A stretch of DNA of 64,000 nucleotides. Source: CAYPGJ01 sp050174775 (GTDB lineage Bacteria > Planctomycetota > Phycisphaerae > Phycisphaerales > UBA1924). A model generated the notes under the pieces. That model was given only the letters and a program-made list of their open reading frames with translations, did not search any database and was not told the DNA's origin. The DNA is taken from the NCBI GenBank assembly GCA_050174775.1, contig JBFXJP010000004.1, positions 186,001 through 250,000 on the forward strand, read 5' to 3'. This document shows positions 8,873 to 17,743 of the stretch, piece by piece (the first letter of the stretch is position 1; the number at the start of each line of letters is the position of its first letter). A program made the position numbers and the translations under genes.

Positions 8873-10405
8873 ATGTCTCGGATCAACACTAACGTTTCGT
8901 CGCTGATTGCTCAGCGCGTGCTGGGGAACAACGGCGCGAGCCTCAGCAGCTCGCTGGAGCGACTGTCCACGGGTCTGAAGATCAGCCGCGGCAAGGACGA
9001 TCCGGCGGGTCTGATCGCGTCGGAGGCTCTGCGAGCCGAGGGCAAGGGCCTGAACCAGGCGCTCTCGAACGCGGAGCGTGCGGACCAGGTGGCGTCGATC
9101 GCGGAAGGCGGTCTGCAGGAGATCTCGGGCCTGCTGACGGAGTTGCAGGGCCTGGTGACGCAGACGGCGAACACGGCCGGCCTGTCGACCGCTGAAAAGC
9201 AGGCCAATCAGCTGCAGATCGATTCGATCCTGCAGACCATCGATCGCGTGTCCGCGGCGACGTCGTTCCAGGGCATCAAGCTGCTGAACGGCAACCTGGA
9301 CTACACGGTGACGAACGTGAACGCGGCGGTGTCTTCGTACAAGGTGAACGGCGCCAAGCTGACGTTCCAGGGGACGCGTGACGTCAACATTCAGGTGACG
9401 CGTTCTGCGCAGGTGGGCGCGTTGCTGCTGTCGTTCGGCGGCGGCGTGGTGGACCTGAACAGCACGGCTGCCGCGTCGGCCGGCGCGAAGTTCGTGATCG
9501 AGATCGCTGGCAACAAGGGCTCGCGTGAGCTGTCGTTCACGTCGGGCACGTCGCTGGCGAACGTGCGTGACGCCGTGAACACGTTCAAGGACGTGACGGG
9601 CGTGAGCGCGACGGTCGTTGGCGCGTCGGGCATCCGTCTGTCGTCGGTGGAGTTCGGGTCGGACGCGTTCGTGTCCGCGAAGGTGTCGAACCACGCGAAG
9701 GCGCGCGGCAGCGGCATCTACCAGTACTCGGCGACGAACAACTCGGTGCACACGACGGCGGGTGTGGTGCTGTTCTCGAACGCGACGAACCCGGTGAAGG
9801 ACCTGGGTCAGGACCTGAGCGCGACGATCAACGGCATCACGGCCACGACGAAGGGCAAGGTCGCGAAGATCAACACGGACTTCCTCGACGTTGAGGTGAA
9901 TCTGTCGACGACGGCGTCGCAGACGCTGGCCTCGACGACGGCGTTCCGCATCACTGGCGGCGGGGCTGACTTCCAGCTGGCCGGCAACGTGGACATCGCG
10001 GGCAAGGTGTCCGTGGGCATCTCGAACGTGGCTGTGCGAGCCCTGGGGCGCACGGCTGAGGGTTCGAGCACGTACTTCCTGTCGAACCTCGGCTCCGGTC
10101 GTGAGCTGAACGTGGTGACGGGCGACCTGTCGGTCGCGCAGAAGGCGGTCTCGAACGCGATCAACGAGGTCTCGTCTCTGCGAGGCCGGATCGGCGCGTT
10201 CCAGAAGAACACCGTCGGCGCGACGATCCGTTCGCTGGGCGTGTCCGCTGAGAACACGGTGGCTGCCGAGTCGATCATCCGCGACGCGGACTTCGCCACG
10301 GAGACGTCGTCGCTGACGCGTTCGCAGATCCTGGTGCAGTCCGCGACGCAGGTTCTGCAGCTGTCGAACGCTCGGCCGCAGAACGTGCTGCAGCTGCTCG
10401 GCTAA
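8873..10405 (+). CDS. Flagellin 3 (filament subunit)
   Basis: This 510-residue flagellin is the close paralogue of flagellin 2; differences are mostly conservative substitutions. ATG 8873 is taken as the start because MSRINTNVSSLIAQRVLGNN aligns with the other flagellins and GGAGG sits 5 bases upstream; a longer in-frame reading from 8846 adds nine residues without similarity. The Shine-Dalgarno is embedded in ACGGAGGA, which contains two overlapping GGA motifs of the kind CsrA recognises. A perfect hairpin followed by five T ends the gene. Possession of three filament genes allows a filament of mixed or switched composition. Confidence 0.97.
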   Translation: MSRINTNVSSLIAQRVLGNNGASLSSSLERLSTGLKISRGKDDPAGLIASEALRAEGKGLNQALSNAERADQVASIAEGGLQEISGLLTELQGLVTQTANTAGLSTAEKQANQLQIDSILQTIDRVSAATSFQGIKLLNGNLDYTVTNVNAAVSSYKVNGAKLTFQGTRDVNIQVTRSAQVGALLLSFGGGVVDLNSTAAASAGAKFVIEIAGNKGSRELSFTSGTSLANVRDAVNTFKDVTGVSATVVGASGIRLSSVEFGSDAFVSAKVSNHAKARGSGIYQYSATNNSVHTTAGVVLFSNATNPVKDLGQDLSATINGITATTKGKVAKINTDFLDVEVNLSTTASQTLASTTAFRITGGGADFQLAGNVDIAGKVSVGISNVAVRALGRTAEGSSTYFLSNLGSGRELNVVTGDLSVAQKAVSNAINEVSSLRGRIGAFQKNTVGATIRSLGVSAENTVAAESIIRDADFATETSSLTRSQILVQSATQVLQLSNARPQNVLQLLG

Positions 10406-10441
10406 GAGTCCGTTAGCCGCAGTGTGATCCTGAAGTGAACG

Positions 10442-10472
10442 CCGCCCCGGTCGTGAGGCCGGGGCGGTTTTT
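10442..10472 (+). terminator. Rho-independent terminator after flagellin 3
   Basis: A perfect 9-bp stem CCGCCCCGG/CCGGGGCGG with loop TCGTGAGG is followed by TTTTT. Confidence 0.92.
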
Positions 10473-10562
10473 CTGTTTTGCCGGCTGAAGAGGTGCGCAA
10501 TGAAAAACGGAGCGGGGACGGGCGTCCTCGCTCCGTGGATGGGTTGTGCGTTGCGCGTCGGC

Positions 10563-11282
10563 TCAGGCGCGACGGCGGCGGGCCACGGCGACGCCGGCGA
10601 GGGCGAGGAGCGCGGCGGGGCCGGGGGCGGGGACGACGTCGGCGAAGGTGGTGCCGAGGTAGACGTTGTCGATCATCTGGGTGGAGTCACCGGCGGCCTG
10701 GCGGAACCCGATGCCCTCGTGGAGGGTGTTGGGGAAGCCGGAGTTGACGAGCAGGTGGGTGTCGCCCTCGGCGTTGGGATTGATCCAGAGGCGGGCGACG
10801 CCCGTGCCCTGTGTGAAGGCGATGACGATCTTGTTGAACGTGCCGAAGGAGAGGTCGGAAGCCCAGGTGGCGGCGATGGTGCTGCTGCTGGCGAAGCCGA
10901 TGGTGTAGTCGCCGCCGGCGGTGGGGGCGGTGATGAAGACGCGGGCGTCGAAGTTCGACGTGCCCTGGAGGAAGTGGGCGAAGTAGACGGTGCCGTTGCC
11001 GCCGGTGTTCTTCATGTCGAAGGAGGCGTACCAGGTCTGGCCGGCGCCGATGGGGCCGCCCGCGGTGAGGTTGACGTCCTCGCGGGAGCCCGAGCCCTGC
11101 TCGAGGATCATCATGCCGTTGTTGACCTGGACGGGCGAGTTGCCCGCGCCGGAGTGGGCGGCCCAGGCGCCGTTGCCGACGAGGTTGCCGTTGGCGTAGC
11201 TGAAGGTTTCGGAGGCCAGCAGGGCGGCGTTGGCCGAGCCGGCGAGGGCAGCGATGGCGATCAGGGACAGGGTCTTCGTCAT
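10563..11282 (-). CDS. Exported protein with PEP-CTERM-like (PAPG) sorting tail
   Basis: A 239-residue secreted protein of unknown function. The N-terminus MTKTLSLIAIAALAGSANA is a signal peptide with an AxA cleavage site. The body is rich in Gly, aromatic residues and beta-prone stretches, reminiscent of a LamG/concanavalin-like lectin fold (for example FSYANGNLVGNGAW, YASFDMKNTGG). The C-terminus VVPAPGPAALLALAGVAVARRRRA has the three parts of a PEP-CTERM-type sorting signal: a short Pro-containing motif, a hydrophobic helix and an Arg cluster. The start at 11282 is preferred because GGAGAG precedes it and the signal peptide begins there; the frame extends 28 residues further without sense. 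It stands alone between convergent flagellin 3 and pgi. Confidence 0.75.
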   Translation of the reverse strand: MTKTLSLIAIAALAGSANAALLASETFSYANGNLVGNGAWAAHSGAGNSPVQVNNGMMILEQGSGSREDVNLTAGGPIGAGQTWYASFDMKNTGGNGTVYFAHFLQGTSNFDARVFITAPTAGGDYTIGFASSSTIAATWASDLSFGTFNKIVIAFTQGTGVARLWINPNAEGDTHLLVNSGFPNTLHEGIGFRQAAGDSTQMIDNVYLGTTFADVVPAPGPAALLALAGVAVARRRRA

Positions 11283-11577
11283 TTGTCTCTCTCCGTGTGC
11301 TTGACTCGAGGCGCGGCAGCGCCGTGCGAACGCGAGCGCGCGAGACGAACAAAAGCGATGCGGCACGTCGCCGCGATCTGTGAACTGTGTCTCGACTCTC
11401 GACCCCGCTCGGGCTGTGCGGCCCGTGCGAGGAGCGAGCAGACTACCGAATGGGGATAGGCCAGTCCACCGTCTGAGGACGATCTGTGCGCTCTCTTTAC
11501 ACAGGACGAGGGGCCTGCGTGCAAGGGGTTGCGCAGAATCCCTCGCTTACCCAGATTCACGCGTAGAAGTGGGCTCT
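11283..11577. other. Non-coding region between pgi and the PAPG protein gene
   Basis: These 295 bases carry the leader of the PAPG protein gene (with GGAGAG) and the 3' flank of pgi. I see no gene and no clear terminator. Confidence 0.5.
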
Positions 11578-13002
11578 TTAGACGCTGTGCGGGGTCTCGG
11601 AGAGGGCGCGGTCGACCTTCTGCTTCCACTCTTCATAGCCGGAGCGGCCCATGAGCCCGAAGGTGGCGACCTTTCCGGTTTCGACGGCGGGCTGGTCGTA
11701 GGCGTCGATGCCGAGCATGAGTCCTGCGTACGAGGTGGCCACCTCCCAGAGCATGAGGAACTGACCGACGTGCCTGGGTGAGATGCTCGGGAAGGTGATG
11801 GAGAGGTTGGGTCGTTCGCTCTCGACGAGCGCGTACTCGGTGGCGCGTTTCTCCGCGTTGAGGAGCGCGCCGAAGGATGAGCCTTGCAGATAGGTGAGCG
11901 CTTCGACGTCGAGTCCCTTGGGGATGGAGAGGTCGGACGCGGACCAGTCGGCGACGTCGACGAGGGCGAAGGCCTTGTCGTTGGGGCCTTCACGGTAGAG
12001 CTGGACCTGGGAGTGCTGGTCGGTCGTGCCGAGCGCTTTGATGGGTGTGTAGCCGGTGAAGACTTCCTTGCCGGCTTTGTCGTGGCGCTTGCCGAGCGAC
12101 TCGGCCCAGAGCTGGCGGAACCAGTCTGCGAGGAGGTAGAGCTGTGAGGAGTAGGGCATCATGACGTGGTTGTGCTTGCCCTTCTCCTGGCCGAGCCGGA
12201 CGAGGAGGGTGGCGAGGAGCGCTGCGGGGTTCTTGAGAAGGTCCTCCTCGGAGCAGCGTTTGTCCATCTCGGCGGCGCCGTCGAGGAGCGCATCGATGTC
12301 GATGCCGCACATCGCGGCGCTGAAGAGTCCGACGGGTGAGAGGACGGAGAAGCGGCCGCCGACGCCGTCGGGGACGGGGAGGGTTTCGTAGCCCTCGGCG
12401 TCGCAGATCTTGCGCATGGTTCCCTTGGCCGGGTCGGTGATGGCGACGAGGCGTGCGGCGTGCTCTTTTCTGCCCAGTGCGTCGATGAGCATCTGGCGGA
12501 TGGTGATGAACTGCGCCGCGGTTTCCGCGGTCTCGCCGGACTTGGAGATGACGTTGAAGACGGTGCGTTTGAGGTGGGGGTCGGACTCGCGGACGAAGTT
12601 GAGGACCGAGCCGAACAGCACGGGATCGACGTTGTCGACGATGAAGACGCGCGGGCCTTTGCGTCGCGCCGGGGGGAGGAGGTTCCAGAGAGGGTCGTTG
12701 AGGGAGGATTGGAGGGCGATGTTGCCCAGGGCGGAGCCGCCGATTCCCATGACGATGAGGTTGTCGGTGTTGGGGCGGTGCTTCTCGGCGAGGGCGCGGA
12801 CGGCGCGGAGGTGATTGGAGCGCGTGGGGTCCTTCGCGAGGTCGCGCCAGACTTCCCATTCGGTCCCGCGCGTGGAGGCGAGGGATCGGGTCATGGAGGC
12901 CGCGGCCTTGTGGGATTGCGAGCCGGGCGCGAGTGATGCGGGGTCGAGCCCGTGGTTGCCGACGCGGGTTGCGAGGCAGTTCGCGTAATTGAGTTTGATC
13001 AT
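11578..13002 (-). CDS. pgi: Glucose-6-phosphate isomerase
   Basis: Pgi interconverts glucose 6-phosphate and fructose 6-phosphate in the cytosol. The 474-residue protein shows the sugar-phosphate-binding SIS region (NLIVMGIGGSALGNIALQ; VFNVISKSGETAETAAQF), the KGTMRKICDAEGY segment, GVGGRFSVLSPVGLF and GTTDQHSQVQLYREGPNDK, all hallmarks of the shorter bacterial/archaeal PGI group. The open frame runs further upstream but homology begins at MIKLNYANCL. No Shine-Dalgarno is visible before this ATG; instead TACCCT lies 8 bases upstream (plus-strand 13011-13016), suggesting a leaderless transcript divergent from hpt. Confidence 0.95.
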   Translation of the reverse strand: MIKLNYANCLATRVGNHGLDPASLAPGSQSHKAAASMTRSLASTRGTEWEVWRDLAKDPTRSNHLRAVRALAEKHRPNTDNLIVMGIGGSALGNIALQSSLNDPLWNLLPPARRKGPRVFIVDNVDPVLFGSVLNFVRESDPHLKRTVFNVISKSGETAETAAQFITIRQMLIDALGRKEHAARLVAITDPAKGTMRKICDAEGYETLPVPDGVGGRFSVLSPVGLFSAAMCGIDIDALLDGAAEMDKRCSEEDLLKNPAALLATLLVRLGQEKGKHNHVMMPYSSQLYLLADWFRQLWAESLGKRHDKAGKEVFTGYTPIKALGTTDQHSQVQLYREGPNDKAFALVDVADWSASDLSIPKGLDVEALTYLQGSSFGALLNAEKRATEYALVESERPNLSITFPSISPRHVGQFLMLWEVATSYAGLMLGIDAYDQPAVETGKVATFGLMGRSGYEEWKQKVDRALSETPHSV

Positions 13003-13010
13003 GGTGGGGA

Positions 13011-13016
13011 AGGGTA
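13011..13016 (-). promoter_or_regulatory. Predicted -10 of pgi
   Basis: TACCCT on the minus strand, eight bases before the pgi ATG, with no Shine-Dalgarno. Confidence 0.5.
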
Positions 13017-13040
13017 CCGCGCGGTGGGTGGGCGCGGGGG

Positions 13041-13046
13041 TAGGAT
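13041..13046 (+). promoter_or_regulatory. Predicted -10 of leaderless hpt
   Basis: TAGGAT ends six bases before ATG 13053, so transcription should start at or next to the start codon. It is divergent with the pgi box. Confidence 0.6.
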
Positions 13047-13052
13047 GCGCGG

Positions 13053-13604
13053 ATGCCGCCGACGCAGGAACGAGTGCTGATCGACCGGGACCGGATCGGG
13101 GCGAGGGTGCGCGCGATGGGGGAGGAGATCTGCGCGGCGCTCCGGTCGGAAATGGGTGAGGGGGATGAGGTTGTGATGATCCCGGTGATGACCGGGGCTT
13201 TGGTGTTCGCGGCGGACCTGATCCGCGCGATGCCGGTGCGGATGTCGATCCACCCGGTGACGGTCTCGTCATACCGGGGCAAGACGACGCGTCCGGCGGA
13301 TCTGGTGATGCGGAGCCAGACGCCGACGGGGCTCAAGGGCAAGCACGTGATCGTGGTCGATGACATCCTCGACACGGGCCGGACGCTGGCGCTGCTGCGC
13401 GGGATGCTCGCGGCGCAGTCGCCGGCGAGCCTCCGGATCTGCGTGCTGCTGCGGAAGGACAAGGCGCGCGAGGCTGAAGTGGAGGCGGACCTGGTGGGCT
13501 TTGACATTCCGGACGAGTTCGTGGTGGGGTACGGGCTCGATTACGACGGGCTCGAGCGGAATCGGCCGGATATCGCCGTGCTCGGGGGCGGGGAGGAAAG
13601 GTGA
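13053..13604 (+). CDS. hpt: Hypoxanthine phosphoribosyltransferase
   Basis: Hpt salvages hypoxanthine and guanine to IMP and GMP using PRPP. The 183-residue length is normal. Visible signatures are the start LIDRDRIGARVRAMGEEI, VTVSSYRG, the PRPP-binding loop VIVVDDILDTGRTL, and the C-terminal DFVVGYGLDY-type motif (EFVVGYGLDYDGLERN) that contacts the purine. TAGGAT ends six bases before the ATG with no Shine-Dalgarno, a leaderless arrangement. The stop overlaps the start of the next gene by one base (TGATG), so the two are translationally coupled. Confidence 0.96.
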   Translation: MPPTQERVLIDRDRIGARVRAMGEEICAALRSEMGEGDEVVMIPVMTGALVFAADLIRAMPVRMSIHPVTVSSYRGKTTRPADLVMRSQTPTGLKGKHVIVVDDILDTGRTLALLRGMLAAQSPASLRICVLLRKDKAREAEVEADLVGFDIPDEFVVGYGLDYDGLERNRPDIAVLGGGEER

Positions 13605-14143
13605 TGACGACGGGGGCGGGCTCGGTCGCGGTGGGGGCGGACGGGGCGGCTTCGGTCCCGGGAATTGATGACGGCGAGACCGTCATCCTGAACATCCGGC
13701 CGTCGGGGTGGTTCATCGTGATCGGCTCGCTCCGGGAGCTGATGCTGATCGGATTGCTGGGGCTCCCTGCGTGGCTCTTGTCCGGGAGCGCGTACTCGCC
13801 GGTTGGTCGGGGCCTTACCGAGACGGTTGTGGTGACGCTCGTGGTCGTGCGGCTGCTGTGGCAGACGCTGGACTGGGCGTGCCGGTCGTACATCCTCACG
13901 GATCGGCGTGTGATCCGAGAGTTCGGGGTGCTGCAGCGCCGGCGGTATGAAGCCGCGCTGCGGAACATCCAGGCGCTCGACGTGACGCGGAGCGTTCCGG
14001 AGCGGCTGTTGTCCCTGGGAACGGTGTGCTTCTCTGCTGCGTCGGCGGCGGGTGTTCCGGAGGCGTGCTGGGTGAGCGTGTCGAACCCGGACGAAGTGGC
14101 GCGGATCGTTCGTGAGGCGGTGCGGCGGTATGGCGCGCACTAG
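13604..14143 (+). CDS. PH-domain (YdbS/DUF304-like) membrane protein
   Basis: A 179-residue protein with a hydrophobic segment at about residues 38-60 (GWFIVIGSLRELMLIGLLGL) and a second at about 75-90, followed by a bacterial PH domain: SYILTDRRVIREFGVLQRRR, ALRNIQALDVTRSVPERLLSLG, then a glycine-poor strand and a C-terminal helix. This is the typical architecture of the YdbS/bPH2 family, whose biochemical role is unclear. A GTG three bases earlier is also in frame; ATG 13604 is preferred. The GGAGGAAAGG before it serves as Shine-Dalgarno inside the end of hpt. The pairing with hpt may be incidental. Confidence 0.75.
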   Translation: MTTGAGSVAVGADGAASVPGIDDGETVILNIRPSGWFIVIGSLRELMLIGLLGLPAWLLSGSAYSPVGRGLTETVVVTLVVVRLLWQTLDWACRSYILTDRRVIREFGVLQRRRYEAALRNIQALDVTRSVPERLLSLGTVCFSAASAAGVPEACWVSVSNPDEVARIVREAVRRYGAH

Positions 14144-14179
14144 AGCGGACGCTCGCGCCGCGCCTGCGACCAGTGAATA

Positions 14180-16276
14180 TTAGTTGCGGATGAGGATGTC
14201 CTGCGACTCGCGGGCCCGGACGGCGTTGCGGAGCGCGGAGCGGTCGGTGGCGTCGGCGCGCCCGTCGCCGTTGAGGTCGGTGGGGCTGGTCTGGGCCGCG
14301 TATGCGTACATGTCGAGAACATCGACGACACCGTCGTCGTTCACGTCGTAGTCGGCCATGCCTGCGCGGAAGGAGCGGGGCGCGCCGGTGGCGAGGCGGT
14401 CCCCGGCTTCGTTGGAGGCGGTGACGCGCCAGAAGTACTGCTGGCCGAGCGTGAGGAGTTCTTCGGAGATGGTGTACTGCGTGCCGGAGATGAGCGGGAC
14501 CACGAGCTGGTTGACGATCGTGGAGGAGAAGGTGGATGAGGTGGAGACCTCGACGCGGTAGAGGAGAGCGCCCTCGGAGGCGTCCCACTGGAGGGTGACG
14601 GGGATTCCGACGGAGGCGTCGGGCTCGGGGGAGACGAGAGCGAAGGCGCCGGGGCCGGCAGGGGTGGTGAATGAGCGGAACGCTGGTGTGGAGCCGGTGA
14701 AGTCGACGGCGTTCGACGCCGTGACGCGCCAGTAGTAGCGCGTGCCGGTCTGGAGCTCGGAGGGAAGGAGTGCGAGCGTGGGGATGGTGATGTTGGCGCG
14801 GTTGATGACGCGGTTGAGGAACTGTGAGTCGGTGGCGATTTCGACGCGGTAGGAGGTGGCGTCGATGCTCGGGGACCAGGTGAGAATGACGGGCGCGGAG
14901 GCCGGGTCGGCGCCGTCCGCGGGGGTGAGCAGAGTGAAGGCGCCGGGCTTGCCGAGGGGAGTGAAGGAGAAGGGCCCGACGAGACGGGGGCCCACGGCAT
15001 TGCGCGCCTCGACGCGCCAGTGGTAGGTCACACCGGGGTCGAGGGTGAGCTCCGCGAGCGAGAAGGTTGTCTGCGTGGTCGTCGTATTTGAGATGACCTG
15101 CGTGAATGCGGCATCGCGCGAGACGGAGACTGCATACGAAGTGGCGCCGCTGGCTGCGCTCCAGGCAAGGGTGATCGGGCCGGTGAGGCCTCGTGCGTTG
15201 TTGGCCGGGGAGGTGAGGTTGAAGGCTCCCGGCGCGGTGGGTGTCGGTGTCGTGGATGCGGGCGCTGTGGTGAAGGAGAAGACGGTGGTGGCGTCGCGCG
15301 TGGTGGAGGAGGTGGCGTTGGAAGCCGTGACGGACCAGTAGTACGTGGTGTTTGGGCTGAGGGTGTTGGATGGGATGGTGAAGGTGATGGAGGAGAGGTT
15401 CGCGATCTCGAAGATGGGGGAGGTCAGCGCGGAGTTGGTGGCGATGCGGACGCGGTAGAGGGTGGCGTTGGTCGATTGGTTCCAGGTCAGTTGGGCGGTT
15501 GTGGAGATGTTGGTCGCCCCGTTGGCGGGCGTGTTGAGCGTGAATGCGGCCGGGGAGGTGTCGTTGTTGCCGCCGTTGGTCGGAGTCTGCGGCAGGCCGG
15601 TGACCACGGAGACGCCACCGGGTCCGAAAGCGGACGAGGATGAGGAGGAGCCGAGCCCGCCGAGAGACGGTGACGTGGGGGAGCTGTCTCCTCCGGGCGC
15701 GGCTTCGGACGAGGCGCCACGGGGCGAGCTCGCGCGACCGCCAGCGGACGGCTGGGAGAAGAAGGCGAGGTCCGTCTGAGGGACGGAGGGCACGAGAGCC
15801 TGCTGCGCCGGGGTGACGCCATCGACGTTGGCGGCCGCGGGCGAGGGCGCGGGCGTCGCGGAGACGTTTACGGATGCCGGGCGAGGTCGGTTGCGCGGAG
15901 GGTTGGGGTTTGGAGCGACGGGCCGGCGGATGCCCTGATCGACGATCGTTGGCTGGGGGAGGGGTTGCTGCGGGGTGGGTCGGTTGCCGCCCTGGAGGCG
16001 CCGGTATTCCTCGTACTGGCGATCACGGATATTGACGGGAGGGCGGTTATTGGAGCTGCTTTGGGGGGGTGGGCTGGAGAAGCCGCCGGAGCGTGTCCAG
16101 GTGGAGCCGGAGCTGGTGGAAGGGGTGGGGGTGGGGGAAGCGGCGACGTTGGATTGCGGCGCGACGACCTTGGAGGTGGCGTCCGCGTCGGCGCGACAGC
16201 CGCGTTGGAGGAGGATCCCTGAGAGGATCATCCCGAGCATGCATCCGAGTATGACGGCCCATCCGAGGCGTCCCAT
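14180..16276 (-). CDS. Membrane-anchored Fn3-like repeat protein with dockerin-type C-terminus
   Basis: A 698-residue envelope protein. An N-terminal transmembrane anchor (WAVILGCMLGMILSGILL, residues 6-23) is followed by a ~230-residue Pro/Ser/Thr-rich linker and then at least four fibronectin-III-like repeats, each with a start like GAFTLLTPADGADPASAPVI, a central TSYRVEIATDSxF, and a YYWRVTASN motif. The C-terminus carries two Ca-binding loops (DVNDDGVVDVLDMYAYA and DLNGDGRADATDRSALRNAV), as in type I dockerins or GC-rich planctomycete tails. The start at 16276 is chosen for the TM anchor and an AGGAG close upstream; an alternative in-frame start adds 26 residues. Function unknown; adhesion or cell-surface assembly is an inference. 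Confidence 0.75.
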   Translation of the reverse strand: MGRLGWAVILGCMLGMILSGILLQRGCRADADATSKVVAPQSNVAASPTPTPSTSSGSTWTRSGGFSSPPPQSSSNNRPPVNIRDRQYEEYRRLQGGNRPTPQQPLPQPTIVDQGIRRPVAPNPNPPRNRPRPASVNVSATPAPSPAAANVDGVTPAQQALVPSVPQTDLAFFSQPSAGGRASSPRGASSEAAPGGDSSPTSPSLGGLGSSSSSSAFGPGGVSVVTGLPQTPTNGGNNDTSPAAFTLNTPANGATNISTTAQLTWNQSTNATLYRVRIATNSALTSPIFEIANLSSITFTIPSNTLSPNTTYYWSVTASNATSSTTRDATTVFSFTTAPASTTPTPTAPGAFNLTSPANNARGLTGPITLAWSAASGATSYAVSVSRDAAFTQVISNTTTTQTTFSLAELTLDPGVTYHWRVEARNAVGPRLVGPFSFTPLGKPGAFTLLTPADGADPASAPVILTWSPSIDATSYRVEIATDSQFLNRVINRANITIPTLALLPSELQTGTRYYWRVTASNAVDFTGSTPAFRSFTTPAGPGAFALVSPEPDASVGIPVTLQWDASEGALLYRVEVSTSSTFSSTIVNQLVVPLISGTQYTISEELLTLGQQYFWRVTASNEAGDRLATGAPRSFRAGMADYDVNDDGVVDVLDMYAYAAQTSPTDLNGDGRADATDRSALRNAVRARESQDILIRN

Positions 16277-16439
16277 AGCGCTCCTGTCTGCGGTTGGCGG
16301 GGCGTGCGGCCCCGTCAGCAGCATGGGGGAGGATATCCTCGGGGCCATACGCATCGGGGGATAACGAGTTCCCGGAGTGGGTCTGTGCGGGGCTTGCCGA
16401 GTGGGCGGGCCTGTGTAGGCCGGATTATCAGGACGGACG

Positions 16440-17405
16440 ATGAGCGCAACGGAGAGCGGAACGGGCTTCGAGGTGGCTTTGCCCGAGGTGAAGATGCACC
16501 TCTACACGCCGAAGGACCCTGTCGTGGTGAAGGTGGTGGGGAACGAGGTGTGCACGAGCCGGAAGGCCGCGGGGTTCACGCGCCACGTCTCGTTCGACGT
16601 GTCGGGCACGTCCCTAGAGGGGGTGTGCGTGCCGGGGCAGTCGATCGGGGTGATCCCTCCGGGAGTGGATGAGCACGGCAAAGCGCACAAGGTGCGGCTG
16701 TACTCGCTGTCGTCACCGTCGAAGGGGGAAGACGGGGCGGGGAAGGTGATCGCGACGACGGTGAAGCGGACGATCGACGAGCATTGGGAGTCGCACAAGC
16801 TGTTCCTGGGTGTGGCGTCGAACTACCTGTGCGATCTGCAGGTGGGGGACGAGGTGACGCTGACGGGCCCGGCGGGGAAACGGTTCATCCTGCCGATGGA
16901 TCGCACCGCGCACGATTACCTGTTCTTCGCGACGGGGACGGGAGTGGCGCCTTTCCGCGGGATGGTGCTGGACTTGCTGAGCGAGAAGAGCGATTCGCAG
17001 ATTGCGCTGGTGATGGGGGCGCCCTACGCCACGGACCTGCTGTACCACGCCGAGTTTCTGGCGCTCGCGGAGAAGCATCCGAACTTCCACTACATCACGG
17101 CCATCTCGCGTGAGAAGCAGCCGGACGGGCACGACCCGATGTATGTCCACGACCGGATTCGGACGGAGAAGGATCGGCTGCTGCCGATGCTGACGAGCGG
17201 TCGGACGCTGGTCTACATCTGCGGCGTGGCTGGGATGGAATTGGGCGTGTTTCAGCAGCTGGCGGAGCGGTTGAACACGCACGATCTGAGCCGGTATCTG
17301 GAGGTGGAGGGGTCGACGCTCGGGCACATCAAGGAGTGGACGAGACGGATGATCCACCGGGAGATCAAGCCGACGAAGCGCGTCTTTATGGAGGTGTACG
17401 CGTAA
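16440..17405 (+). CDS. Ferredoxin-NADP+ reductase, plant/cyanobacterial type
   Basis: A 321-residue flavoenzyme that transfers electrons between ferredoxin and NADP(H). The FAD motif RLYSLSSPS (with the preceding PGQSIGVIPPG), the second FAD loop GVASNYLCDLQVGDEV, the NADP pyrophosphate motif FFATGTGVAPFRGM, the YICG segment and an aromatic C-terminus (VFMEVYA) match the PetH/plastid FNR lineage rather than the E. coli Fpr type. The ~30-residue N-terminal extension before the FAD domain is short, with no phycobilisome linker. In a non-phototroph it would feed electrons from NADPH to ferredoxin or the reverse. It is a single-gene unit. Confidence 0.9.
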   Translation: MSATESGTGFEVALPEVKMHLYTPKDPVVVKVVGNEVCTSRKAAGFTRHVSFDVSGTSLEGVCVPGQSIGVIPPGVDEHGKAHKVRLYSLSSPSKGEDGAGKVIATTVKRTIDEHWESHKLFLGVASNYLCDLQVGDEVTLTGPAGKRFILPMDRTAHDYLFFATGTGVAPFRGMVLDLLSEKSDSQIALVMGAPYATDLLYHAEFLALAEKHPNFHYITAISREKQPDGHDPMYVHDRIRTEKDRLLPMLTSGRTLVYICGVAGMELGVFQQLAERLNTHDLSRYLEVEGSTLGHIKEWTRRMIHREIKPTKRVFMEVYA

Positions 17406-17431
17406 GGGGGGGCGGTGTGGGGGCGCGGGGA

Positions 17432-17692
17432 TCAGTTGGCTTCGAAGATGCGTTGGGCGGTGCCGCCGAGCCCGATGCGTGCTCGGACGGGGGCGCCGCA
17501 GCGCGGGCAGCGGCCCTCGTAGGCGGAGTGATCACGGTTGCGGTAGATGCGCGCGTAGACGTGGCAGCAGCGGAACCAGATGGAGAGGAAGGGTGTGGCT
17601 TTGCCGTGGGTGATGGGCTGCGCGGGCGGGGGCGTGTGGGGCGCGGGGGTGCGCACGCCTGGGATGTCCACGATGTCGCGCGGGTCGGCCAC
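17432..17692 (-). CDS. Small zinc-ribbon-like protein
   Basis: An 86-residue protein with a GTG start. The N-terminal half is Pro-rich; the C-terminal half has CCHVYARIYRN, then CPRCGAPVRARIGLGGTAQR, i.e. a Cys-pair plus CxxC that could bind one metal ion, ending IFEAN. I do not know a function. It is believed real because the conserved-looking part is compact and Cys-rich and it fits neatly between fnr (convergent, 26 bases away) and fchA (51 bases upstream on the same strand). The start is uncertain: no convincing Shine-Dalgarno is seen. Confidence 0.6.
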   Translation of the reverse strand: MADPRDIVDIPGVRTPAPHTPPPAQPITHGKATPFLSIWFRCCHVYARIYRNRDHSAYEGRCPRCGAPVRARIGLGGTAQRIFEAN

Positions 17693-17743
17693 GAAGGAAA
17701 TATCGGCAAAGCGGGGTTTGGAGGCCAGCGCGGGCGCCGGGGT

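Noticed and set aside
8873..10405. Flagellin 2/3 similarity as an assembly repeat
   Set aside because: The two differ at many positions throughout and have different flanks, so they are true paralogues.
10500..11459. Gly/Ala/Glu-rich 319-codon frame antisense to the PAPG protein
   Set aside because: Low-complexity shadow of the exported protein gene, whose signal peptide and sorting tail are clear.
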